Part shown: one piece after another, positions 1 through 5,775 of the stretch
How positions within the stretch are numbered: position 1 is the first letter of the stretch
How the letters are laid out: each line of letters begins with the position of its first letter
Assembly: GCA_016793185.1 (NCBI GenBank)
Contig: JAEUIK010000492.1
Span: forward strand, 1 to 6,663
Origin: Planctomycetaceae bacterium
GTDB lineage: Bacteria; Planctomycetota; Planctomycetia; Pirellulales; JAEUIK01
Reading direction: 5' to 3'
Length of the DNA stretch: 6,663 nucleotides
The notes under the pieces: model-generated
Database searches by the model: none
Told to the model about the DNA's origin: nothing
The model's input: the letters and a program-made list of their open reading frames with translations, nothing else
Made by a program: the position numbers and the translations under genes

Positions 1-777
1 GTCGAACATCGCCAGGTGCAGGCTCCCGTCGCGATTGAAGCTGATGCTGGCACTGGCGCCGATTCCCATCGAACCGGCCAGGCCGCAGGCCATGTCGCTG
101 AGGAAATCGCCGTACTCGTTCAGCACCAGGATCACCGAGTAGCGCTCGGGATGCATGATGACCTTGGCAAGCAGCGCGTCGAACAGCTCCTCCTGGTGGA
201 GCACGTCGGGGAACTCGCTGGCGACTTCGTTGACGACCGACGCGAACAGCCCGTCGGTCGCGGCCTGAATCGTGCGCTTTGAGGCGCTGGTCACGGTCTT
301 GCCGGATCGCCGCGCGAGCAGGAAAGCGTAGCGGGCGGCCTCCCAGCAAGGTTGGCGCTCGACAATCCGCAGGCTGACGGCCGCCTCGGTGCCGATGGGA
401 CGCCCCGGATCGTCGTAGGTGCCGCCGCGCGCAATGCGAATGATATTCAGCGACAACTCCTGGCGGAAGTTGGTCGGGACGCCAGGAATCGTGTAGACGG
501 GGCGATGAATCACCGAGAAATCGCATCGCTTGCGAAGGATCGCGTTGGGGCTTTCCTTGGCCGTAATCGTGGGGTACTTGAGCGAGAAGCGATTGCGCGT
601 CATCGACTCGACCGCTTCGTCGTAAAGCGCCTGGCCGCGCTTTTCGCGATTGGGCAGGCTCAAGTCGACCGGCTCGTAGGTTAACCGGATTGGCAACGCC
701 GCCGAGACGATGCGGACGGCCGCGGCCAGCTCGCTGGCGATGCCGTCACCCAACAGCTCCGTGATTTTGTATTCCAA
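1..777 (-). CDS. Isocitrate/isopropylmalate dehydrogenase family protein (3' end outside window)
   Basis: This is the N-terminal 259 residues of a metal-dependent NAD(P) beta-decarboxylating dehydrogenase, most likely isocitrate dehydrogenase (isocitrate to 2-oxoglutarate, TCA cycle, cytoplasm). Seen: an N-terminal LGDGIASE segment matching the family's PGDGIGPE; KESPNAILRK (residues 74-83) giving the substrate-binding Ser76, Asn78 and Arg82; Arg92 in HRP; Arg114 followed seven residues later by Tyr121, the spacing of E. coli Icd Arg153/Tyr160; Lys167 in ASKRTI at the catalytic Lys position; Asp200; and NEYGDFLSD with metal-ligand Asp224 and Asp228. The gene starts at TTG 777: AGGAG lies 8 bases upstream and no ATG is in frame. 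SPNA favours isocitrate, but GGTY resembles the isopropylmalate branch, and the NAD(P)-specificity region is outside the window. So the family is secure and the substrate less so. It is divergent from the gene at 1030. Confidence 0.88.
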   Translation of the reverse strand, partial: MEYKITELLGDGIASELAAAVRIVSAALPIRLTYEPVDLSLPNREKRGQALYDEAVESMTRNRFSLKYPTITAKESPNAILRKRCDFSVIHRPVYTIPGVPTNFRQELSLNIIRIARGGTYDDPGRPIGTEAAVSLRIVERQPCWEAARYAFLLARRSGKTVTSASKRTIQAATDGLFASVVNEVASEFPDVLHQEELFDALLAKVIMHPERYSVILVLNEYGDFLSDMACGLAGSMGIGASASISFNRDGSLHLAMFD

Positions 778-819
778 GGGACGGGCTCCTGATGCGGGGT
801 TCGTCGCTCCCTCGGCCCA

Positions 820-848
820 AATGTAGCACTCGCCGCACGTCGCCAAAA
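820..848 (-). promoter_or_regulatory. Possible promoter of the dehydrogenase gene
   Basis: Reading leftward, TTTTGG (843-848) is followed after 17 bp by TACATT (820-825). The -10 box is good and the -35 box poor. Transcription would begin near 813, about 35 bases before the TTG start at 777. It is placed by spacing and match to the sigma-70 consensus only. Confidence 0.3.
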
Positions 849-922
849 GGGCCGCGAGGCAGGTGGAACGCACGACGCCACGCCGGCGCGAGCGAGTTTG
901 ACGCCCGTCAGGAAGCGCCAAT

Positions 923-951
923 TTGACCGCGCCTCAGGCCGGGTCTACGAT
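923..951 (+). promoter_or_regulatory. Sigma-70-type promoter of the secreted hydrolase-fold gene
   Basis: TTGACC (923-928) is separated by exactly 17 bp from TACGAT (946-951), a close match to the housekeeping consensus. Transcription should begin near 958, giving a leader of about 70 bases before the ATG at 1030. A start this far downstream argues against longer versions of the downstream protein that begin near 898. Confidence 0.6.
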
Positions 952-1029
952 GGACGCTATCGCGAGTTTCACCTTCGACACGGCGCTCTGGGGCGTGTTT
1001 ACCCCGTGGATCGGCACATCGACAGGCTG

Positions 1030-1977
1030 ATGTTCAGCGGCTCCCGCCGGAGCCTCGCCGGCAGATGGTTCGCGGTCGGGTTGCTGGTGGCGACCGCCAG
1101 CTCGCCGGCGCTCGCCCAGCGCGAGAAGGAGATTCCCGAGCCGCGCGACGTCGAGCTGACCACCAAGGATGGCGTCCGCCTTGCCGCCACTTACTTCGGC
1201 AGCGATCGCGAGCGCGAGGCGGGCGCGCTGATCCTCCTGCATATGTTCAAGGGGAGCCGGGCCGATTATGAAGGCCTCGCCCGTCTGCTGCAGCGCGAGC
1301 ATCACTTTGCCGTGCTGACGCTCGACCTGCGGGGGCATGGCGAGAGCATCCACCAGTCCTTCGGCGAGGAGCAGCGCACGCTCAGCCCCGAGCGCCTCCG
1401 CCATGAAGACTTCGAGGCCATGGTGCAGTACGACGTGGAAGAGGCCAAACGCTTCCTCATCCGCGAGAATAACTCCGGACAGCTCAACATCGAACGCTTG
1501 GGCCTGGTTGGCGCTGAAATGGGCGCGACGATCGCCGCCTATTGGACGTTCAACGATTGGGCGGCGCCGCGGCTCACCGTCAAGCAAGGCCAGGATGTGA
1601 AGGCCCTGGTGTTGATCTCGCCCGAGACCCGATTCAAAGCCTTCAGTATTGTCGAGCCGTTTACCAGTCCCGAGATGCGCAGCGAGGTGGCCCTCTACCT
1701 GATCGCCGGCGCCGGCAGCTCGCGGGCCACGAAGGGTGTCGACCAGATCCAGTCCGCGGTCAAACGCTACCACCCGGAACCCGCCGCGGGCCTGCCCGCC
1801 GACAAAGCGCTGGCCGAAAAGACGCTCTTCGTCGATACGGGCTACGCGACCAGTTTGCAGGGGACCAAGATGCTGGGCGAGCAGCTTGGCGTCGAGGAGC
1901 GGATCGCCCGCTTCTTTGAGCTGCGCCTGGTGAAGCCGTCGATCCCGTGGGCCGAGCGTCGCTCGGCCGTGCCGTAG
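1030..1977 (+). CDS. Secreted alpha/beta-hydrolase-fold protein lacking the usual catalytic triad
   Basis: A 315-residue protein. Residues 1-30 form a signal peptide: Arg-rich start, hydrophobic core WFAVGLLVATA, and an ALAQ cleavage site near 29-30. The mature part has the alpha/beta-hydrolase order: strand and oxyanion-type loop ALILLHMFKGS (66-76), VLTLDLRGHGES (95-106, the typical DxRGHGxS motif), the nucleophile elbow LGLVGAEMGA (157-166), LVLISPE (193-199), LYLIAGAG (222-229) and TLFVDTG (265-271). The elbow carries Glu163 where active enzymes have Ser (GxExG instead of GxSxG). The acid loop reads AGAGSSRA with no Asp, and the region expected to hold the His reads SLQGT with Gln277. It is probably a non-catalytic or mechanistically altered exported protein, with ligand unknown. 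ATG 1030 is chosen because the signal peptide begins there and a promoter lies at 923-951; the ribosome site is weak. An open frame extends upstream to 898 but reads as non-coding leader. Confidence 0.82.
   Translation: MFSGSRRSLAGRWFAVGLLVATASSPALAQREKEIPEPRDVELTTKDGVRLAATYFGSDREREAGALILLHMFKGSRADYEGLARLLQREHHFAVLTLDLRGHGESIHQSFGEEQRTLSPERLRHEDFEAMVQYDVEEAKRFLIRENNSGQLNIERLGLVGAEMGATIAAYWTFNDWAAPRLTVKQGQDVKALVLISPETRFKAFSIVEPFTSPEMRSEVALYLIAGAGSSRATKGVDQIQSAVKRYHPEPAAGLPADKALAEKTLFVDTGYATSLQGTKMLGEQLGVEERIARFFELRLVKPSIPWAERRSAVP
1950..1968. repeat. Perfect 8-bp stem hairpin at the 3' end of the hydrolase-fold gene
   Basis: GGCCGAGC (1950-1957), loop GTC, GCTCGGCC (1961-1968). It ends 6 bases before the TAG at 1975-1977, in the tight gap between two convergent genes. 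No T tract follows on either strand, so it is not a standard intrinsic terminator. It could stabilise the 3' end or be a by-product of GC-rich codons. Confidence 0.35.
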
Positions 1978-2004
1978 GGATTGCGCCGTCCGTGCGGTCA
2001 ACCG

Positions 2005-2199
2005 CTAGTGCGCCAGCCACAGTCCGAACGTCACGATCGCCAACCAGAAGCCGGCAGCCAACAGCAGTCCGAAGCGCATGCCGCGGCCGAAGGTACTGGA
2101 GACGCGGCGGACCATCACCCAGGCAAACGGGGCGCGCACGCCGGTCATCGGTGTCAGATCAAGCCGCTGCCAGTCGGCGGGAGGATGCGTGCCAGCCAT
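2005..2199 (-). CDS. Small single-pass membrane protein, function unknown
   Basis: A 64-residue protein starting at ATG 2199 and ending at TAG 2005-2007. The N-terminal half is soluble and proline/tryptophan containing (MAGTHPPADWQRLDLTPMTG). After a basic stretch (VRRVSSTFGRGMR) comes one strongly hydrophobic helix, residues about 42-63 (FGLLLAAGFWLAIVTFGLWLA), ending one His later at the stop. The positive-inside rule puts the N-terminus in the cytoplasm, making it tail-anchored. I do not recognise the family. The same frame stays open upstream to 2688, but that part runs antiframe inside the response regulator and is not a gene. The ribosome site is weak (GAGAG, about 9 bases upstream). 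It lies 188 bp downstream of the kinase-regulator operon on the same strand, and its stop is 27 bp from the convergent hydrolase-fold gene. Its coding status is likely but not certain. Confidence 0.55.
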   Translation of the reverse strand: MAGTHPPADWQRLDLTPMTGVRAPFAWVMVRRVSSTFGRGMRFGLLLAAGFWLAIVTFGLWLAH

Positions 2200-2236
2200 G
2201 CTGCAAAGCTCTCGGGTCCCGAGGGGAGACGTTCGG

Positions 2237-2254
2237 GGCGCGCCCGGGCGCGCC
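2237..2254. repeat. Perfect 18-bp GC palindrome
   Basis: GGCGCGCCCGGGCGCGCC reads identically on both strands. It also consists of two GGCGCGCC octamers 2 bp apart. It lies in the 188-bp gap between the response regulator stop (2388) and the small membrane protein start (2199). It could be a dimeric protein binding site, or a hairpin in the leader of the small gene or the trailer of the operon. No T tract follows it. Confidence 0.5.
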
Positions 2255-2348
2255 TGCCTCAGGTAAACATGGCATGGAACGCGCCGGCTGGCTAGCGCTC
2301 GTGCCGCGTCGGTCGCCGGCGCGACGGCCCCCCGCGCGGCTCGCGCCG

Positions 2349-2354
2349 ATTGTA
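2349..2354 (-). promoter_or_regulatory. Possible -10 element for the small membrane protein gene
   Basis: On the minus strand this reads TACAAT, one base off the TATAAT consensus. It lies in the gap just after the response regulator stop. At 17 bp spacing the -35 position reads CAGCCC, a poor match, so the promoter would need an activator or is fortuitous. The leader to ATG 2199 would be about 140 bases and would include the 18-bp palindrome. Confidence 0.25.
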
Positions 2355-2387
2355 ACGGTGCTGCCGGCGGCGGGCTGCGACGTTCCG

Positions 2388-3767
2388 CTACGCGGATTGC
2401 TCGAGTGAATTGACCTGGTTCAGCTTGTTGTAGAGCGTCTTCAGGCTGATGCCGAGTTCCTCGGCGGCCCGCGGCTTGTTGCCGTTGTGCCGCTCGAGCA
2501 CCTGTTGAATCACCTGCAGCTCGATCTCGCGCAGCGTCTGCGAGCCGACGAGCTTGAACTGCGAGGGAAGCCGGCGGCGTGCACCGAAGCGGCTCGGCAA
2601 GTGCTCGGGCATGATCGGGCCCTCGTCGCAGAGGATGGCCGCGTGCTCGATGACGTTCGCCAGCTCGCGGACGTTGCCGGGCCAGCAATGCTCTTCGAGG
2701 ATCTTGATGCTATCGGGCGCGAAGGCGATGTCGTCGGGTCGCAGGGCCGGGCGAAAGCGCCGCAGCAGATGCCGGGCCAGCGTCGGCACGTCTTCGATCC
2801 GCTGGCGCAGCGGCGGCAGGTGTACCTCGAAGGTATTGATGCGGAACATCAAGTCCTCGCGGAACTCCCCCTCGGCGACCATCTCTTCCAGGTTGCGATG
2901 GGTGGCGCAGACGACGCGCACGTCGACCGTGAACGACTCATTCTCGCCCACGCGGCGGATCTCGCCGCTCTCGAGAAAGCGGAGCAGCTTGGCTTGCATC
3001 GCCTTGGGCAGCTCGCCGATCTCGTCGAGAAAGAGAGTGCCGCCGTTGGCGACCTCGAACAGGCCCATGCGGTGCTCGTCGGCGCCAGTGAACGCGCCGC
3101 GGCGATGTCCGAACAGCTCGCTCTCGATCAGGCTCTCGGGCAGCCCGCCGCAGTTGATCGCCACGAACGGCATGTCGACGCGCGGGCTTTGATCGTGTAC
3201 CGCCCGGGCGGCAAGCTCCTTGCCCGTGCCGGTTTCCCCCAGAATCAGCGCCGTCGAGTCGGTGGGCGCGACTTTGCTGATCAGCTTGCGGACGCGGTCG
3301 ATTTGCGGGGAGTTGCCGATGAGCTGTGAGGTTCCCTCGACGCGCTCCAATTGGCGCTTCAGCGCCCGGTACTTGAGGGTCAGCTCGCGCTTGCTGGCGA
3401 CGCGCTCGAGCACCGTCTCGAGCTCGAGCAGCTTGTAGGGCTTGGTCAGGTAGTCGAACGCCCCGTGCCGGAGCGCGGCGATCGCGGTTTCGACCGACGA
3501 CTTGCCCGTCAGCACGACTGCCTCGGTGTCGGGCGAGAGCTGCTTCGCCCGCGCAATGACCTCGATTCCCGACATACCCGGCATGTCGAGATCGACGAGC
3601 AGGCAGTCGTAGGTATTGCGTTCGAGCGCGGCCGCGGCGGTGAGTCCGTCGGGGCAGATGGTCGCGTCGTGCCCCATGCGCGGCAGCTCGAGACTCATCA
3701 GTCCCTGGAGCGATTTCTCGTCGTCGGCAAAGAGCAGTTTGAGCCGTTTAGGCAGCTTGGTACTGAT
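2388..3767 (-). CDS. Sigma-54-dependent response regulator (NtrC family: receiver, AAA+, Fis-type HTH)
   Basis: A phosphorylation-controlled activator of RNA polymerase-sigma-54, cytoplasmic. Counting from ATC 3767 (459 residues): the receiver domain (about 8-125) has acidic residues in FADDE (14-16), phosphoacceptor Asp59 in VDLDMPGMSG, Thr87 and Lys109. The AAA+ domain (about 145-375) has Walker A GETGTGKE (177-184), an intact sigma-54-contacting GAFTGA (224-229), Walker B TLFLDEIGEL (244-253) and the arginine-finger segment FREDLMFRIN (302-311). The C-terminal Fis-like HTH (about 410-455) includes AAEELGISLKTLYNKL. The start is uncertain. ATG 3869 gives 34 extra residues that are merely the kinase's 3' end read in another frame, with no ribosome site. 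ATC 3767 has AAGGA 8 bases upstream and yields a natural receiver N-terminus (STKLPKRLKLLFADDE). It overlaps the histidine kinase gene by 20 bases, so the two are cotranscribed and probably translationally coupled. Confidence 0.93.
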   Translation of the reverse strand: MSTKLPKRLKLLFADDEKSLQGLMSLELPRMGHDATICPDGLTAAAALERNTYDCLLVDLDMPGMSGIEVIARAKQLSPDTEAVVLTGKSSVETAIAALRHGAFDYLTKPYKLLELETVLERVASKRELTLKYRALKRQLERVEGTSQLIGNSPQIDRVRKLISKVAPTDSTALILGETGTGKELAARAVHDQSPRVDMPFVAINCGGLPESLIESELFGHRRGAFTGADEHRMGLFEVANGGTLFLDEIGELPKAMQAKLLRFLESGEIRRVGENESFTVDVRVVCATHRNLEEMVAEGEFREDLMFRINTFEVHLPPLRQRIEDVPTLARHLLRRFRPALRPDDIAFAPDSIKILEEHCWPGNVRELANVIEHAAILCDEGPIMPEHLPSRFGARRRLPSQFKLVGSQTLREIELQVIQQVLERHNGNKPRAAEELGISLKTLYNKLNQVNSLEQSA

Positions 3768-5340
3768 GGCGAGATTCCTTACGCGAAGGGTTTGCGGCCA
3801 ACGGAAGCGTGACGCAGAAGCGCGAGCCGAGGCCCGGTCCGGCGCTCGAGGCTTCGATATGGCCGCCATGATCGGCAACGATTCGATACGTGATACTGAG
3901 GCCGAGCCCCGTTCCCTGGCCATTGCGGCGGCGCGTGAAAAAAGGCTGGAAGATCTGCGCGAGCACGTCGGACGTCATCCCGCAGCCGTTATCGGTGATC
4001 ACCAGCTCGGCCAATCCCGCGCGCTGCGCGAGTTCAATTTGCACCAGTCCCCCCGGCTCGAGGCTGTCGAGGCCGTTGGTGACGAGATTCAGCACGACCT
4101 GTTTGATTTCCTGGGGATTGACCTGGGCCATGACGGCGGGGCCCGGGAGCAGCACGACCTGCTTGCCGTGGTATTTGCCGATGTGGCCCACCATGTCGAT
4201 CACGCCCTGCACCAGCTCGCGCAGCTCGGCGGGCTGGTGCTGCGTGTCGCAGAGCCGGGAGAAGTCGAGCAGTTTCTCGGTGATCTCCTTGCAGCGAAAC
4301 GCCTCGGTTTGAATCATTTTCAGGTAGCTGCGGACGACATCCTGGTCGGCGTGGTCGGCCGGCAGCAGACTCCCCAACCGGCTCTCCAGCGATTCGGCGC
4401 ACATCGCGATCGAGGCCAGCGGATTGTTGATCTCGTGGGCGACGCCGGCCGCGAGGAACCCGACGCTCGCCAGTTGCTCGCTGCGAATGACCTGGTTGGT
4501 GCGCTCGCGCACCTGTTCGTCCAGGTCGTCGCGGATCGCCCGAAAGCGGGCTGTCATGTCATTCATCGCTTCGGCCAGCTCCGACATCTCGTCGCGCGTG
4601 TCGAGCTGGATGCGGTACGAGAACTGGCCCGCCGCCACGCGGCGCGAGCCCTTCACCAGGATTCGCAGCGGGCGAAACACCCAGTCGTAGAACAGCTTGA
4701 CGAAGAGGACGAACAGTAGCAGGGCCAGGATGCTGGTGACCCAGGCCAGGACAATTAACGTCCGGTACTGGCCGCGCACATCGTCGCGCAAGGTGCGCAA
4801 GTCTTCGTGGAAGAAGCCGGGCAGCACGGCCGCCAACTTTCGCAGTTGCTGCACGTCGGCGTCGAGCTGAGCGAAATCCTCGGCCGCCAACGGAGTCGAC
4901 ACTCCCTCGACGTCGCGCGCCAGCTTGGTCAACACGACATCGATTTGCGCCATCGTGCGGCGCTCGTTCCAGATCCCGTCAGCCCGCGGCGCGTAGAGCT
5001 CGTCGGCCTCCAGTTGCGTGCGATAGCTGTGCAGAGATTTCTGCACCTGGGCCAAACCCCGACTGAACTCGGTCAGCGGCTGCTCTCCCTCGGGCGGTCC
5101 GGCCGAGCTGGGGCGATTCTTCTCGGGGGCCAGGCGATACAGGCTCGCCTTGAGATCCCCGACGGCCTGCGACAGCTCGGTCGTCAGCGGCAACTCGTTG
5201 GCCCGCGAGCTGAGGCGGCGCACGGTCTCGCGATAGGCATAGAAGCCGTAGAAACCGCTGCCCGAAAGCGTGGCAACGATCACCAGCAGCAGCCCGAGAC
5301 CGGCGAGCAACTTGTTGCGAATAGGCCAACGCGAAAGCAA
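3748..5340 (-). CDS. Membrane sensor histidine kinase with HAMP domain, partner of the sigma-54 regulator
   Basis: A 530-residue inner-membrane kinase that autophosphorylates and should pass phosphate to Asp59 of the regulator encoded next to it. In order: TM1 (about 11-33); a periplasmic region (about 34-193) rich in helix-forming residues and lacking PAS-type motifs, likely a four-helix-bundle sensor; TM2 (about 195-216); HAMP (about 217-272, with FRPLRILVKGSRRVAAG); HisKA H-box VAHEINNPLASI with phosphoacceptor His302; and HATPase with N box VVLNLVTNGLDSL (415-427), G1 ITDNGCGM (448-455), F box FQPFFT (464-469) and G2 GQGTGLGLSI (474-483). All ATP-binding motifs are intact, and the H-box and G2 are of the NtrB/AtoS/ZraS type. 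The start is TTG 5340, with a near-perfect AAGGAGGT 5 bases upstream. It is first in the operon and its TAA (3748-3750) lies inside the regulator's start region. The sensed signal cannot be read from the sequence. Confidence 0.95.
   Translation of the reverse strand: MLSRWPIRNKLLAGLGLLLVIVATLSGSGFYGFYAYRETVRRLSSRANELPLTTELSQAVGDLKASLYRLAPEKNRPSSAGPPEGEQPLTEFSRGLAQVQKSLHSYRTQLEADELYAPRADGIWNERRTMAQIDVVLTKLARDVEGVSTPLAAEDFAQLDADVQQLRKLAAVLPGFFHEDLRTLRDDVRGQYRTLIVLAWVTSILALLLFVLFVKLFYDWVFRPLRILVKGSRRVAAGQFSYRIQLDTRDEMSELAEAMNDMTARFRAIRDDLDEQVRERTNQVIRSEQLASVGFLAAGVAHEINNPLASIAMCAESLESRLGSLLPADHADQDVVRSYLKMIQTEAFRCKEITEKLLDFSRLCDTQHQPAELRELVQGVIDMVGHIGKYHGKQVVLLPGPAVMAQVNPQEIKQVVLNLVTNGLDSLEPGGLVQIELAQRAGLAELVITDNGCGMTSDVLAQIFQPFFTRRRNGQGTGLGLSITYRIVADHGGHIEASSAGPGLGSRFCVTLPLAANPSRKESRHQYQAA
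3776..3780 (-). promoter_or_regulatory. Ribosome binding site that decides the response regulator start
   Basis: AAGGA on the minus strand, inside the last codons of the kinase gene. It sits 8 bases before ATC 3767 and has no ATG, GTG or TTG at a usable distance in the regulator frame. This supports ATC as a rare start codon, or reading by coupling from the kinase stop. Confidence 0.45.
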
Positions 5341-5439
5341 CAGCGACCTCCTTGCCGCTTGCTTGTGCGAATCGTTTGGTGCCTGGCGCGGGGCGGCGCA
5401 GCCTCGACTTGGGCACTCCGCCGCGCACTGGGGGGGCGA

Positions 5440-5469
5440 AGTCTACCATCCGATAGCAAACCGCGACAA
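5440..5469 (-). promoter_or_regulatory. Likely promoter of the kinase-regulator operon
   Basis: Reading leftward, TTGTCG (5464-5469), an 18-bp spacer, then TAGACT (5440-5445). Transcription would begin near 5433, with a leader of about 93 bases to TTG 5340. Both boxes are acceptable rather than perfect. It is sigma-70-like; I see no -24/-12 sigma-54 signature upstream of this operon, so there is no sequence sign of autoactivation. Confidence 0.4.
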
Positions 5470-5540
5470 GACGGAGATTCGCCGCTGCGCGACGTGCTGG
5501 CGCGCGACGCCAATCGACGGCGGCCTAGCGTGTTAGCCGT

Positions 5541-5552
5541 GCTGGCGCCAGC
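5541..5552. repeat. 12-bp palindrome in a REP-like inverted-repeat stretch
   Basis: GCTGGCGCCAGC is a perfect palindrome. A further CGCCAG follows (5558-5563) and can pair with the CTGGCG of the palindrome's left arm, so alternative hairpins are possible. The stretch is about 90 bases upstream of the phosphatase promoter. It could be an operator or an intergenic palindromic repeat. Confidence 0.35.
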
Positions 5553-5637
5553 CCAAACGCCAGTCCGTCAGGGGGGGCCCGAAAGCGTCGCTCGCGGCGA
5601 ATGTGAGCCCCGACCGCGAAAGCGGCGTCCAGCGAGG

Positions 5638-5667
5638 TTGACCCCGTTTTGCGGCCGGAACTATAGT
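5638..5667 (+). promoter_or_regulatory. Sigma-70-type promoter of the phosphatase gene
   Basis: TTGACC (5638-5643), an 18-bp spacer, and TATAGT (5662-5667), a close match to consensus with the same -35 box as the promoter at 923. Transcription would begin near 5674, giving a leader of about 100 bases to ATG 5776. Confidence 0.6.
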
Positions 5668-5775
5668 CCGCCGAGCGAGTGGCACACGCACCCCGGCAGG
5701 GCGGCGTCGCGCGCCGTGCGTGACGGTGGTGGCCGGCTCGATTTTCGGATGCGCCTGCAGCGTTGCCTGGGAGAC

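Larger units (their letters stand above)
5341..5775. other. 435-bp divergent control region between kinase operon and phosphatase gene
   Basis: No gene is supported here; open frames crossing it lack family motifs and are continuations of antisense reading. It holds a leftward promoter (about 5440-5469), a rightward promoter (5638-5667), the kinase ribosome site AAGGAGGT (about 5346-5353), a 12-bp palindrome (5541-5552) and two runs of seven G. The part from about 5520 to 5640 belongs to neither core promoter and holds the inverted and direct repeats. Confidence 0.6.

Noticed and set aside
898..1029. Longer version of the secreted protein starting at 898
   Set aside because: It would begin upstream of a good promoter whose start site is near 958, and would bury a clean signal peptide 44 residues inside the protein.
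934..2001. Long open frame (355 residues) on the minus strand opposite the hydrolase-fold gene
   Set aside because: It mirrors the codon positions of a well-supported plus-strand gene, has no recognisable domain and low-complexity Ala/Arg/Gly composition. It is an antisense shadow caused by high GC.
2270..2284. Sigma-54-like -24/-12 pattern (TGGCATG, 4 bp, GCGC) on the plus strand
   Set aside because: GG and GC have the right spacing, but the TT before GC is missing and no plus-strand gene lies downstream, only the 3' end of the regulator on the other strand.
2200..2688. N-terminal extension of the small membrane protein into the response regulator gene
   Set aside because: The extra sequence overlaps the regulator's conserved C-terminus in another frame on the same strand and has an Arg/Ala-rich, non-protein-like composition. 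Only the part from ATG 2199 looks real.
2487..3329. Plus-strand open frame (280 residues) opposite the response regulator
   Set aside because: It is antisense to conserved AAA+ and HTH motifs, with no domain of its own.
3768..3923. Longer response regulator starting at 3869 or 3923
   Set aside because: The extension is the kinase catalytic domain end read in another frame, is Ala/Arg/Ser-rich, has no ribosome site and lies before the normal first strand of the receiver.
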